Positions 46,601 to 59,900 of a stretch of 64,000 nucleotides of DNA are shown here, in pieces; position 1 is the stretch's first letter, and the number at the start of each line of letters is the position of its first letter. The notes beneath the pieces were generated by a model. It did not search any database, was not told the DNA's origin, and was given only the letters and a program-made list of their open reading frames with translations. The position numbers and the translations under genes are program-made. The stretch is taken from the NCBI GenBank assembly GCA_963693305.1, contig OY855904.1, positions 15,523,496 to 15,587,495 on the forward strand, given 5' to 3'. The stretch comes from Meandrina meandrites. Lineage: Eukaryota > Cnidaria > Anthozoa > Scleractinia > Meandrinidae.

Positions 46601-48233
46601 TTTTGTGGCTTTTCTGAAAACCCGGTGGTGCGTTCCCGCAGACTTTGCTGGTCAATCATATCTTCGGGACGCACCGAATCCAAAGCTAAGTGTACTGCAG
46701 ACCACATTAAACATTGCATTGTGTTTTGTTGTGTTGGTAAAAAAAATTCTTGCCGCGCGTTTCGAGCGCCAGCTGCATAAATCCAGAACGGCCGTGATTA
46801 AATTAAAGAATAACAACAACAAGGTGGAGAAGGAGGAGAAGGAGAAGGAGAAGGAGAGAAGATAAAAAATGAAAGGTCAATACGTGCATCCGTGTTATAA
46901 AGGAGCGTAACGTAGTTCACCTCTCGCTTCCTTAGCTCGTCTATCCACTCACAACCTTGTTCTTGGTTAACGCAGTGAAGAGTCAATGACTGGATCTCGC
47001 GCTCCACAAAGCGGTCCAAGAAAACCTATAGGAGGTAACAAAATCTGATGGTAGACGGTATAGTACTTTTGAAACAATTAATTCTTTCAACAGTTGTTGA
47101 CAAGGAGCTAAGAAAGGGCGAATTTCAAAGTTGTATTGATCAAAATAGCTAATATTACATTTTTTTCATCTTATACTACAACCAGTACCAACAGTAATTG
47201 AGGGGTCTGTAGGCGATGCCGAACAATGTGCCGTATGGCTGTCAATAACACACGAATCCTGAAATGTAAAACCCAACCAATGAATTCGTTTTCGCTGCAG
47301 TCAATTTAAGGTGTCAGCAGAAACTTATAAGGTGTTGGTTTCTGGTGACAGCTAATGAACCTTGAAAACAGAAACTAATAACAAAATGGATTAAAATCTA
47401 CCAATCGCATCGGACAGACGTAACATTTTTTTTTGTCTCGTTTAAAGTAAACTTCTGTTTCCTGATAGGTCAGCTTACATGATTTACGGCAGCAAAAAAC
47501 AATACCTTTGGCTTGCCCTTACACTGGCCACCGTGTTATTGAGACCCGCCAAAGAAAAAGAAATCTTTGAACAAAGGCAAATATCAGAAGCAGATCCAGA
47601 GATGTAGGTTCTATCTACCATCAACAGGTTAAACAAAGTCGATCGAACTGACCTCTTCTCTTCTAATGACTGAATCATCTATGACGCATTTTCCTACTCC
47701 CCGGCTGAAAAATAAAGAGTAAAATGAAAATAATTACTGGAAAGGGATGATGTAATTGTAATGCAATACGTCATTTTCAAGAAGATGATATCATTATAAA
47801 CCAGGTTGTCGTGCAAACTTAACCTAAAAGCAACTTGAAGGTGATACAGGTAAATCGAATTTTGAAAACTGACATTCGACTGTTAACCTCCCTCACCCCG
47901 TCTTTTTTCTTCTCTGTCAACGTGCCAACGCAACCGAACGTCAGCTCTCCAGATTTGCTATGGTCATGGTAAATGATCTTTTTCAATTTTAAGTTAAAAA
48001 TCAGATAACGTTAGCCGGGTTCCTTGCATAAAAAGGCAAATTTTGTTCATCACAAACGATTAAAATTAAATTAATAGAAGTTACCTTAGTATGGCCTCCA
48101 CGCATGTTTTGCAGTATCGGTGTCCACAGGCTATGGTCTGTACAGCTTCTTTGAGAAGTCCGTCGCATTCAGGGCATAAGTTCTTTTTGTCGATCCTTGA
48201 TCGATCAATCGGAGCCAAGTCATATCCAGGCAT
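43620..48233 (-). CDS. TRAF-family protein A (RING, TRAF zinc fingers, coiled coil, MATH), complete
   Basis: A receptor-proximal adaptor and E3 ubiquitin ligase of the TRAF family, cytoplasmic, trimerising through its coiled coil and binding receptor tails through the MATH (TRAF-C) domain. Exons: 48233-48085, 47704-47653, 47025-46921, 46532-46368, 45956-45879, 45791-45702, 44651-43620; all GT-AG with consistent phase; 1671 nt, 556 residues. The RING is C20-x2-C23-x12-C36-x-H38-x2-C41-x2-C44-x11-C56-x2-D59, a complete C3HC3D set, so ligase activity is plausible. Zinc fingers follow (FVEREIQSLTLHC, CEWIDELRKREAHDAVC, CVHSECGELV, CPECNRKDIP). The heptad-rich coil is about residues 265-400 and MATH about 406-556 (LLWKISDF, YGYKMCGRIYLNGDG, GTHISVFFVVM, FRPDP, GCPTFCPL). 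The start at 48233 is preferred because an acceptor-like CTCAG lies 7 bases upstream. Same strand as and paralogous to 56996-60296. Orthology to a numbered vertebrate TRAF is not decided. Confidence 0.93.
46824..46860. repeat. GGAGAA-type purine microsatellite
   Basis: A short GGA/GAA array in the intron just downstream of TRAF-A exon 3; poly-Lys/Glu frames there are artefacts. Confidence 0.85.
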
Positions 48234-49367
48234 AGCACAACTGAGCCAGTCAAAGACAAAAGCGAAACAAACTGTGAGAGCAATGAGTAGACAAAAAAAA
48301 TACAAAAATTTCGCTCACTCAGCAAAATTTTACTAGTCAGTTCTGCAAAGTGATGCAACACGGAACAAAATTTGATATCGTAAACATGCGAAATCCAGTT
48401 GAATGAGTAATATGATTAAACCGCAAGTTACAAATTAAAAGCAATTAGTCTGGTCTTTTAACCGCTCCGCCCTGGCCTGGCGGGGCTCTTGCCTTTTCCC
48501 CATTTTTTCTGCCCCCACTCGGCCAGGCCTCGAGTCATAAGGTGGGGGTACACCCGATTTTGAGTGAAATTTTAAGAGATTTAAGGAAGGGATAGAAAAA
48601 AGAAAATTATTTTTGAAACACTAACAAGACAGTTGACCCCCACGCAAGAAAACCCCAGGTTGTCAGGGAACTGTTTGGGTGTCCATATACTAATTTTTAA
48701 CTTCAAATTTTAATTTTAAAATTACATTAAATCTTTAATATTTCTTATTTCTCCAAATTTTACTAATCCTTTGAGAAAAACTATCTCTTTCCAAACATCC
48801 CCAAAAATCACCAAAAAATTTACAAAACACCGCTAAACATAGCTTTGCGAAATGAGCATAAAGTTTCTGGATTACTTGCATGAAACGCGGACGAGATATT
48901 AAACCAAGTTTAGCGGTGGAAAAACAGGCTTCAGCCGTACCCCCGCCTTAAAAGGTATAAATCATTTACCTATGAAAACTGCCTGAACTCTGGTCTTTAC
49001 TATTCTTTGTATGTCTAGTGTGAAATATCTTTTCTAAGCGTTTGATTCAAAGAAAAAACTGAATTGTCATGCTGCGAAACGAATAAACAGCATTGCGTCA
49101 TTCGTGGAATGTGTTGACGTTGCAACATTTCCTTAGGCAGCGTGATGGATGCAACCATGTCTCTTTTGAAATGTTGAAATCGACAGTCGTCAATTTTTCT
49201 ATAATTTCCGAAAATTAGGGTGAAACGAATAAATCTTCACGTGTCATAGCGATTTCAGAAACCAGAGAGACAATAAAATATTTGCATGGCAACCAGGAAC
49301 GTGCCATAACATGTAAGGACTACGTCATTATTAGGGTAAAAACCACCCTGCTAATTCCCACAGGTCA

Positions 49368-49560
49368 AGACCAGTTCACGTTTATTAGCGATGACGATGA
49401 CGTCATCGCTTAATGTCGTCGTGCGCGATCGACCGATCTGTAAAACCGAACAGGACTGGGAAAAGAAATCGAGTCAACTCAACCGAAATCATCGCTTAGA
49501 GCTCAAAGCAAAATACTCCTGGGCAGTTAGAAAGGACTAATGTAAAGTAAAAACGAAAGC
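49368..49560 (-). repeat. Dispersed repeat, inverted copy of 24020-24230
   Basis: It shares, in reverse complement, GATGACGATGACGTCATCGC, the GATCGGT...TGTTAACC-like block, CCTGGGAAAAGAAATC, GAGCTCAAAGCAAAATACTC and TTAGAAAGGACTAAT with the copy near 24.1 kb. No coding content. Confidence 0.75.
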
Positions 49561-52500
49561 GACAAATTTCGGAACAAATTACATTTGATGCTTTCTGTGT
49601 ATAGTCTCCTTCGCAGCCGTTGTTTGGGCTCGTCACGCAACGCTCTCTCCACACGCTTGTGAATGTTCCGAGCGAAGTTCCAGACTAGGATCATTACGTC
49701 ATATCAGGGATGACGCGTTTCTTAAGTATATCTAAAGGTATTTGAAAACTATCTAGATTGGATGTTTATTTAGAGCATTCCAGAAATAGGATAGCAAGCG
49801 CTCAAAGTTTAAATATCGATTAAAAATCATGCCTCTGCAACGGTTGGAGTATAATTAAAATACCGGATACGGAAATGACGCCCACACATTATATTTCAAT
49901 AATTTATCATTTCCCGATCCCATGCATTCTTGTTATCGTATTAGCAAAGTTAGTCACGTTTCTCTGGGCTTACGAAGAACTGAAAATTTAGCATTTCGCT
50001 GCGCAGTAAGCTGGTCACTCGATGCCACGTTGGGGATCAGTTCCCTTCCAATAAATAAGATCACCAAATACAAGTGATATTAGTTTTACATGTATTTTAG
50101 TTATAAAGTAGTTTTAGTTTATATTACATCCTAAGCAGAGTGAACCGCACATATAGCTGACATAGCTGGTTTTATATTTATATTGTTATGGAATTTTTTT
50201 CTATGCATCAGAATAAAATCATAAAATAAAAGCATTTACTGAGAATAAGCTGTTTTAGTATATACTACACAAGCTGAATAATTAGCAGACCAAAACATTA
50301 CTTTCGATACCCAAAGTGACACGCTAAGCCATTTTGTTTCTCTTCAGCTGATCATCGGAGGTGAATAGTACTTTGCTAATCACCTTCTAATCACCTTCCG
50401 AGTTAACCAGCGGCAGGAAAGCACTATTCACCTGTGTGGTATATAAAAACACAACTTACAGATGAATCAAGTCACACCAGCAAAATTTCTGCAGCTAATT
50501 TTGAATAGCATGCATTAATTCGACGAGAAGTTAGACAGGGATGTACAATTTTAGTTGCTTATGTTGCATACAAGTGTTTGGTCGCGATCGATCAACCTGA
50601 TTTAATTAACCTCCATAATGTAAGACATCAAAAGAATATATACTATAATCATAAATAAAGGGTCCTAACTGGCTTTAGCTGCAGTTACCTGAAAATTGCT
50701 ACATTAAGACCCCCTTGATAAAGACCACCATCTTTTACCGCATGAAAACAATGAGAAGTCATTTTTTTCTTCTTATTTTTTCCAGTGTCCCGTTATATAC
50801 TCCTGGATAGTAAAGCATATCTTAATATTTGTATCGAAAAAAGAGCATTTACCTTTTTCAGTGTGATCTGTAACGACTATACTCAATTCAGTAAAACTCA
50901 GGTAGTTCCGAACACACACAGTCTTACTCATGATGACTCTGCTACAAATTGTAGCTCACAAACGTGCCCTTTGTCAGAGCTTGGATGACATCAGTATGTA
51001 TAATTATATAACTCATGATCATGGCCAATTTACTTGTATCTACCAGAAGTGACAGAAAAAGTTGTATACTGCGCTCTTCGTGGTCTTTTTCTTTTGACTT
51101 TGGCTTCTAACTGCTTTTATTTCGTAACGTTTAATGCAACACTCGATAATACACACGATTTCACGAATTGTAGTCGGAAGCCCAATGCGGGGAATCCCCT
51201 GCAGAAACATACACAAATTGAAAATGACATTCTGAAGCAAACGAAACTGCTTTGCAATGTCTACAGGTACTAGGCTCTCAAGTTTTCCCAAGCTTGCTCT
51301 TAAAACGTACTTCACACCGTTTTCTCGATAGCATACTATGCAAACGCGTATAAAATGGCGAATCCGCAAAGACAAACCGCAATTTTTTTCTACTAACCTG
51401 TATGTAGTTTGATCGTACACTTGGGAGCTGAGAGAGTCGCGATCAATTCTCGAGTTGCACAAACCTTTTGTCGTGGAATTTGTGAAGTCATGATTATTTA
51501 GTCACTAATAAAGTCGCAGGCGGCTTACATTTTAAAAGCCTTATTTTACTAAAGGAATTATCTTCCGCTACATCCCACGCGTAGTCTTCACTGAGTCTGC
51601 AATGTATGGAGCCGGTATAAAAGTGAATATGGCTCTGTGGCACAATGTCGTAATCCCAGCGATGCTTTTGATGTTCTCCAATTCCACAGTCAGGTATTAA
51701 ATTTGTATAGGTTAAGGCTTTCTATAACACGAATGAGTCGCTTCAGGTGTGTCGCTTCTTCGCTACTCCCGTGATCGACATTTTGTGTATCGTATGATGT
51801 AAAATACCAGGGGAACCCCCCGACATTTTTAAGCGATGATGTCATCGTAGTTCGTCACGCTTAATGTTGGCACCCGATCGGCTTTGTGACTGTGAGTTTG
51901 TGCGTTACGATTATTTGAAGTCTTGTAGCCTGTGTCAGGTACACCATCTTGGACCATCTTGGTTATGGCGATTCTGCAGCTCTTGAAGAGCACTAGGAAC
52001 GAAGCAAATGGGTAGGACTCCGCCATTAAGTCTTCTCAGAGAATACAGACTGTGATCCGCTTTCTTGGTTGTGGTGATTTTGCAGTTCTTGATCACGTTC
52101 AAGTCTTGATTTGTGGAGATTATTAGTCGTTATTTTTTGCGCTCACTTACCAACACATACAGGACTCATCGTACACACACACAAAATCGGCAACATGCTC
52201 ACGCGATAGCTCAGTATCGTGTTCAATGAGTATCACTTGAAAATTATTACTTTTGATTATTTTGTGGATGTTTTGATTTTCAAGATTTCCTCGCTTTCGA
52301 TTTCGCGCATGGCGTTTTGATTTAAAATTTTTCACTTTGATTAATTTTGAGTAATTTTTGATTTCTCGAGTGTGGAATCAAGTTTTATAATTCAACACAA
52401 GAAATCGCTGCGTAGAACATAAAGCACACGGGTAGGTATATACACGGTATACATGTAAAGGATAGAGACAAATTATTTTTGACGAGTTCTATCAGATTAA

Positions 52501-53476
52501 TCGAAGATTAAGTTAACAGAAATCTCTACATTTCATTACCGAAGGCCCAGCCGTGCCGGTGTATAAACTCACAAGAATCGTATATCGTACATCGGATGTC
52601 ACGCTACAATAACGCAACTTCTCTTGAACAACAACGTCAAGTTTTTTAATTAAATCAAAGATCAAAGATGCGCTGTCTTGTCATGTTTGTCACCGCAGTG
52701 TGTTTATTATTTCTACAATGCTAGTTTATGCAATCACGAACATTGCTTCTTCTTTCCACCCCTGCTCCCCCACTGTCTGTCATTCTTTTACAAAAACTCG
52801 CTCCCCTTTAGAACCGAGCATTATTTGTGCCAATTCTCTTCCTCGTCCTCAGTTGGATAACAATCATTTAACACACAAATTGTAAGCTACTCCCATATTG
52901 ATGTTAATTTCCTCGCGAAAAATCATCGCTTCTACCGAAGCATGCACCAACCGTGGTTTATTTGAAGTCACGCGATAAATACAAAGATATCGGCTAGTCC
53001 CGTGCGGCTATTCTGTTCGTTTACTGACAATATATGATTAGTCGTTCTAAAGTGCAGTTTTCGTCAATATTCTGTTGGCAACATTTTGTTTAAGCCACTC
53101 TCAAATAATGAAAAAAAAGTAATTTAATCGTAAGAAAATTAATCCTTTACAATACGATCAAAGTTGCGTTTAAATTAATAGTATACTCTGATTTTGATCA
53201 GAATTTGATCCTATAATAAATATCTGTTGAACCAGGAAACAAATGTTTTCTAGTTTCGGGGGTGGAAGCGGAATCATTGGACTTTGGATATTCATGATTC
53301 CTGTCTTGTTTTACCTCAATGATTCGTGATTCATTTAAAAATTTCATTCGATATTCATGATTTATTTGTCATTGTTTTCATCCAGTTTTGAAAATACCTT
53401 CACTGTATGTAACAGGCCTAATCACAGTCAAGTTGATAGGTAAGGGATGAAGATTTGAAAAGCGTTATCAGTGTTT

Positions 53477-53600
53477 TCCTGTAGGGGGGTCTGGGGGCAT
53501 GCTCCCCCAGAAAATTTTGAAAATTAGACACTCGGAAATGCTATTTTCGGCCATTTTTGTGATATAACTGTTAAGAAGTTTTGTAGTTTGTGTTCTTTAT
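53477..53600. repeat. Fragment related to the 32.8 kb MITE
   Basis: GTAGGGGGGTCTGGGGGCAT ... CTCCCCCAGAAAATTTTGAA matches GTAGGGGGGTGTGGGGGTAT ... CTCCCCCAGGAAATTTTGAA inside the element at 32854-33374. The end repeats are not seen here. Confidence 0.65.
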
Positions 53601-53844
53601 TATCCAACACTGCTTCGTAGAGTACAAATAACGCCCAAAACGAGTACAAATATCACACGATATTTGTACTCCAGAGAACTGGTTAGACAGGTTTTTTGAC
53701 GTGTTCTCGTGCTCTTGACCAATCAGTTAGCTGGATATCCTGCGCCAATTCCGTTCCGCTTCGCATACTTCTGTCACGCATTCACGGCAAATAAATATCC
53801 GCGAAATTCGCCCGCTTTGACTAGTTTGACATAACATTTTGGCT

Positions 53845-53860
<16 letters not shown>

Positions 53861-53878
<18 letters not shown>

Positions 53879-53932
53879 TGTGTAGTATCGCCGAGAATTT
53901 TTACTCGTTGTTTGTATTTTGACTCGCCCTAC

Positions 53933-53970
<38 letters not shown>

Positions 53971-54002
53971 GGCGATACTACATAACAAAACGTCTAATAA
54001 GA
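53861..54002. mobile_element. Foldback element, about 50-bp arms
   Basis: The left arm starts TCTTATTAGACGTTTTGTTG and continues TAGTATCGCCGAGAATTTTTA; the right arm is its complement, ending CATAACAAAACGTCTAATAAGA. The loop has a second small palindrome GCCCTACGGGC. A partly matching sequence (GATAATAGATCGC...CAGTATCGCTGAGTAGTTTTACTCG) occurs near 39427-39490. Confidence 0.85.
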
Positions 54003-55321
54003 TATATATATTCACACGCCTACAATATCGATGGAAGCATATTCATTTGTTATTCATGATTCTTTTAGCCATCTCTCGTTATTCATGATTCCCAAGTTAT
54101 AAACACGAAGATTCATGATTCCTACCAATTTTACAGCTATGATTCATGATTCCCTTCCACCCCCGATTCTAGTTTGTCCGTGAAGAGGTATTAATTCAGA
54201 CCCGAGTGGGCGAGATCATTTATATTCTCTTGGAATAACTTATTTTGAATATGTGAATGATCGAGATGCACAGGCATGTCTACCGGACTATAAAGATGAT
54301 AGCTACCCGCATTTTCATATTGTGGAAAAAAACCCCGTAGAATTGCATCACGGAATCATGTTCCTCCGTCAGTGGGCTTAGTAATAGCATTTACAACATG
54401 ATCCACAACATTTTGTGGCTGTACGTGGTGCTAAATGGAAGGGCTTTAAAGTTCATAAGGACAGGCAAAATCGTACTTACAGGTAATCCGCTAGACTAGC
54501 TGCACTGCATTCAATTCAATACGAGAGTAGATAACACTGCTATTCTTGGTTTACTGGAAATGTATTCACAGCTGATATATATTTTTATAAACATACATGG
54601 TAAAAGGCCCGTTTTACATGTAAGCTGAAGCAGTATGATCACATGCTTCAACTAGTGGGCTTATTTAGTAAGGGGCGGAATTTCTTTTATTTCCCTGATC
54701 GATACTTTTCAAGTTCCATGTTGTCCCCACTTAGTTGTTGTTGGTACAGTATTTTTTATTTGGGATATTTTTACGATTACACTTCCTCTGCTCTCGGCCA
54801 TTGTCGCCATATGAGGCCGGTCCAAAGTGCCTAAACTGGATGGAAACAACAGGAGCCGCTGATTCGAGCCGATACAAACCGAACGTCGAAACAGTCGTTC
54901 TTGCTAGATGTAGGATATTGTATGCGTTTTGCACTTTGTGTATTGTAAGTATGCAAATACAAGCCGCAAGTAAACATTTAACGCGTCATGTGGTTTTAAG
55001 TCACGCGAGTCTCTTCGTCTCTCACCATCACGGTCTTTAAAATTCTAATATGAAATTGTGATCTAAATATATGTTGCCATGATATCAAGTCACAGGCCTT
55101 GCCGTGAGTGCTGGACAAGCGATTTCTACGCATATTTTCAAACATTCACACTTTTGTCCGACTGTACCAGAAATTAAAGTTTCATGTGATCCCACAAAGG
55201 GTGCGGCATTCGCGGCGCACAGAAAGACTTCCGTCTCTTTGACTCCCGCCCATTGCACTCGTGTTGTGCTCCTGATCACAAAGGAAGGGCGCCGCTGCTA
55301 TGAGGCTCCTAAATAGGTTTA

Positions 55322-56370
55322 GCGGGATGTGGGATATGAAAAATTTTATTGGCGGGATACAGGATCAAATTATCCTGCTGGGAGCGGGATGTGTACCTTT
55401 TTGTAGGCGGGATGTGGGATCAAATACGTCAAAAACACGACCTTGGGTAACGCGATGTTGATAGATGAACTTTGTTTCGATGGCGTTCGTGTTTCTACTA
55501 AAATAAATAGTTTGACATGCATCCATCACGGCGCGAAATTGCGTGATTGGCTGTGGCTGGTAGCTGGATAAGTTACACGACCCACTTTTATATTACTTCT
55601 CCACTATTTCCATCCAGTGATCAATGCAAGCGCCGAAAAATTGACCATTGTTTTCCACAATGAAAAGAGTCCAACTTACCAGCTTACATTAAAGGTCTTT
55701 TAAAGTTGTTAAAATAACTTTACTCGTTTATAGTTCAAACAAATTGTTTTCACCACACAACCGGAATTTCCTCCAGGTAGGAGAAAAATCAACCTTCCCT
55801 CGAACAGCAACAGCCAAATTCAACCTCAGAAGAAAAAGCGACCGAGTATGACTCGGTTAGTTAAACTTGTGAGGGTGAAGGTTTTGTAGAAAAAGATGGT
55901 GTTTTGGGAAATCAACCGGCCTTACTTGAGATGTCGATTTTCTTGTAGGGATAACATTCCTATATATTTCGCTGCTTAGTATTACTCAACAGTCGACTCT
56001 TTTTATAAAACCTGTGCCTAAAGTGGACAAAGGCGAAATTTTTAAATTTTGATACTTAAAAATATCAAAAAAAGTCACATTCGCGCCATAAGTGGCGTTT
56101 ACAGCCGTAGCTCAATAACCCGGTTTTCATGCACAGGATGAAGCAACTAGGAGCCCTTTCTGACAGTCTACGAAAGCTGGTCTTTAACACAAACTTCCTT
56201 TTTGCTTAAAACGGAGAAGACTTATGTTTAAGGGTTTTATTGGGAAACGTTTTCAATCAATTGCGACGTTAGCGGAACATGCTTGTTTTACACGGCAGGA
56301 TCGGGATAAAAACTGTCAGTTAGGCGGGATGGCGGGATAAGGGCCAAAAAGGGTGGCGGGATGTGGGATT
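55322..56370. repeat. Region bounded by GCGGGATGTGGGAT repeats
   Basis: GCGGGATGTGGGAT or close variants occur at about 55322, 55354, 55383, 55407 and again at 56312, 56322 and 56355, with about 0.9 kb of other sequence between the two clusters. Likely a dispersed element; no coding frame supported. Confidence 0.55.
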
Positions 56371-56954
56371 GCAAAAGCTTATCATGTTTGGACCCTCTGC
56401 TATGAGAATGACACCATTTCTCGTCATCGAGATCAAATGATTCTTTGTTCCCTGCGATGAAGTTTTATATAGCTTTACTGTTAATTCGTTTGGACAATTT
56501 AGTTCTTCAGAGTTTCGTGACCGAATATTACAACTATCGAAACGTGTCAATTCAACTAGCCTAATTTACTGATCGGCAGCAAACAACAACAACCTAAAGC
56601 ACTTATAAAAAATATTTAAGCACATATATAAGACGAATCATAGTCAATGATTAATTACTCGGTGCTCAGAATAACGGCATTACTCCGGAGGCATGCACCT
56701 GTTTCCTCGCGTGCAGTCATCATTTACTTAAAACACTGTCTTAAATACTGATGGTCGCTTTGCATTCCATTCATGCCTTCATATGTTTTTCTTCTTCACT
56801 CCCTCGGCTGGAAAATTACAATTTAAGACAAAAATCGTCTTCTTTATTTGAAGATGGCGTCCTTGTTTGTCACCCATCTACTTATTTAGTCTACTTACAT
56901 TTCATTTTTAGCAGTTTCAAATGTTTAGTTCTGCACTATCGTAACACAAAAATA

Positions 56955-56960
56955 TTTATT
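56955..56960 (-). terminator. Polyadenylation signal of TRAF-B
   Basis: AATAAA on the minus strand, 35 bases past the stop codon of the last exon. Confidence 0.6.
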
Positions 56961-56995
56961 TTACTGACACGACCTTTTGCGTCCACCGAGAAAAC

Positions 56996-59900
56996 TTAAA
57001 TGTCGGCAGTATCAACTGTAATCTTGAAAAACATGGTATCATCTCGGACATATGCATGGTTGTTTAACTCCGGTAGAGAGCAGAAGGTTGGACATCCACT
57101 GGCGATATTCATTTCTCTTGTTGGCCTTTGAAACGAATTGCTGCTCGGATCAGGTCTGAAGGCATCGATCACGTGTTCCACGTTATCCTGATCCAGCAAC
57201 ATAAAGGTGACCTTCTGGCGAAATGGCCAGCGGAGTAACGCGTCATACTGACCGCGCATGACGACAAAGAACACTGAGATGTGCGTGCCCTTGCCCATGC
57301 CATCTCCGTTCAAATATAAGCGCACACACATCTTGTATCCATAGCTGCTAGAGTAGAAGCACGGGCTGTAAAGAGATACTTGTCTCCCGGTGACTGCGTC
57401 TTGCTTCTTTCGAGCATAGTCGGAGATTTTCCAAACCAGAACACCATTATAACTTGAGACTTCCTTCTGTTTGACCTGCTCCTCCAAGTCAGCCAGCAGC
57501 ACATTACGCATGCCCAGCGTGTGCTCAATAGACTCAATATGCCGCTGTAATTTTCGTATTGTTTCCTTGGAACCTTCTTGTTCTCTTTTCAACACGTTCA
57601 CCTGACGTTGGAGATCTTCATTGACGTTGTTCCCTTCAATGACAAATAGCTCAAGATCAGCAATTTTAGCTTCTTGATTGTGTGCTTTTCTGGACAGCTC
57701 TTGCAGCTCATTTTCCAGGCTAATCGAGCCAACAGGCAAAGTGCCCTTTGCAGTACCGTTCTCCAGGGATCTGATACGAGAGTCGTGTTCATCGAACCTT
57801 GACTTCAGAGTCTTTGTTTCCACCAATGCCTCTCCAATTTGCCTCATGGACTGCTCGAGTTGCTTTTCAACTGGAATTAGTGAGCCGTTGGTCTTGTTTA
57901 CTGATGTAAGATGCAAGGTGTTGCTGACGAGCGATGATAGCTCTTTAACTTGTTGAAGCATATAAGTCACGTGTTCCGGCATACACTCTTTGATGTGGTT
58001 CACTCTTTCACTAAAAGCCATGGCCTAAAATTGATAAAAACGAAACCTTAAAAACTGATTCAATGGCTAAAAATATAGTGGCGTTATACCATTTCTTTCT
58101 GTCTTTAGGCTACTGTCAAAATATACTCCGCAATCATCGCTATTACGCTCTATGACAGACAGGACTTGAATTATCTCTCCCTCCTTCCCCTTTCTCTGTC
58201 TCCTCTGAAGACACTCCCATTTTATAAAAGCGAAATCTACCAAAAGAAGAATGGCTTGAAGGAAGAGGGGCTCGAGGGGAGTCCACAGGGGAGCTACCCA
58301 ACGCGCGCGTCCTTGACATTTTCTCATATCTCTTCGTTTCTTATAGGAAACTTAAGGCAAAAGTAGGCTCAAGGAGGGTTGGCAATCTTCCCCTAAAACG
58401 GAATTTAAAAATTGCTTTTACTCTTGAGGTTTGGTCCAAGATGGCTGATTGGATGCTAGTTCCTTATTGCTGTTGCTCCAGGACACTCAAGAGAGGATTG
58501 CAATAATTCTGCACAATTCAACTTAAGCACCGGATATAAATAACAAAGAACGATGTAAATTGGTGCTAGTTAATCTCTCACGCCTGTCCAACGAAATGGA
58601 GATTAAAATGCAAGACTCGTACTTTGTTTTACCTTAGTTTCTTTGCATCCGACTGCCTTAAAAGGACACGCTGCTTTCACTTCTTCACATTTGCCAACAA
58701 CTGGGTCCAAGTGGACAGATATCTGCAAAACAATTTACCAGAATCGAGAAGTATAACTAAGGCTGCAATGCAATTAGCATTATTTGAGCGTTATAAATCT
58801 TCTATGTCTGATTTTTAGACTTGTAATACTAAATATAAAACAACGAATTGTCAGGGAATCATGATACAATGCTAATATTAGTCTAAGGTTTATCGGAGTA
58901 TTGAGTTTTCAGAATACGATTGTAGACTGATATAGAGAACGGTTCACGAGCATTCGGATTCATGCAACAGCTGGAAAAAACAAACGAATGAATCTTCTAA
59001 GATAAGTATAGACAAAAGACTTCGACACTGTTTTTGTTTTTCCTTTTTACTATGAACACAATGGATAAACTCTTTTGCAGCATGCCCGGCATCGAGTTAC
59101 AAAGCCAGGCCCACAGACCTTTGCTGTACCTGGATGTACGAGTTGTCCCTACTTACCTGGCTCCGCGGAATATCTTTTTTTCCACATTCAGGACAACAAT
59201 CTGGATATTGAGTACAGTCAGTTTGGTGGTGACGCTGAAAAATGAATATTAGGAAAGAGGTCTTTGGTGTTTCTTTATTTGCACATAGACTACATTCTGC
59301 CAGTCATTAGCTAGACGACTTGATTCCATGGAGACAACTTAATGTCTGACTAATGGAACAACCTTTGAGAAAAACAAACGTTATAAAGTGGTCTCTGTTT
59401 GAATGAAATGTTAAGGAATGCCGGCTTGGTTGTCTACACAAGATCACAGCCTAACAGGGTTGTGGACAAATCGTCATCATCTGGTAGCTTCTTTCTGACA
59501 AATTTAGCCGGATTCTACTTCGTACTTCATAATAATTTTTCTTAACATGCACATCGTGATTTTTGTTGCACGTACTCTAATGGTTTTAGGGTCCTTCTAA
59601 ATGACTCTACAATTTTATATACATGCACAGGCTTGGCACCATAAAATATAACAATTGCTAATAATGTACCGTCATGTCAGCCATTACGATTCTTTTTTCG
59701 CAGTAACTGCATGACTCTTCCCTGTAGCCACAACTGTTTTGAAGATGATTAGCCAGGTCGGATCTTTGCACCAAAATTCCACATTCGGGATGAACACATG
59801 GGATTTCTACAAATTCACAGATTTGCTCATGCTCCTGAAAGGTAAGAATAACAAAGTTTACAGTAAGCTTCTGAAATTGGTCATCGCATTGAATACATGT

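Larger units (their letters stand above)
48234..56954. other. Intergenic between the two TRAF genes, about 8.7 kb
   Basis: No supported gene. It contains a dispersed-repeat copy (49368-49560), a repeat fragment (53477-53600), a long hairpin (53861-54002) and a region with GCGGGATGTGGGAT repeats (55322-56370). Frames at 50785-50988, 51034-51273 (plus), 51040-51462 and 52147-52335 (minus) have some splice-like borders but no recognised domain. Confidence 0.5.

Noticed and set aside
51040..51462. 140-codon minus-strand frame and an overlapping plus-strand frame
   Set aside because: Both strands are open in the same place, neither shows a known domain, and splice-like sites on each side do not give a coherent exon chain.
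52147..52335. Minus-strand frame ending at a GTAAGT donor
   Set aside because: The donor is good but the acceptor is weak and no partner exon or known domain was found.
57310..57956. Several frames inside the TRAF-B last exon
   Set aside because: Other-frame shadows of the MATH and coiled-coil coding sequence.
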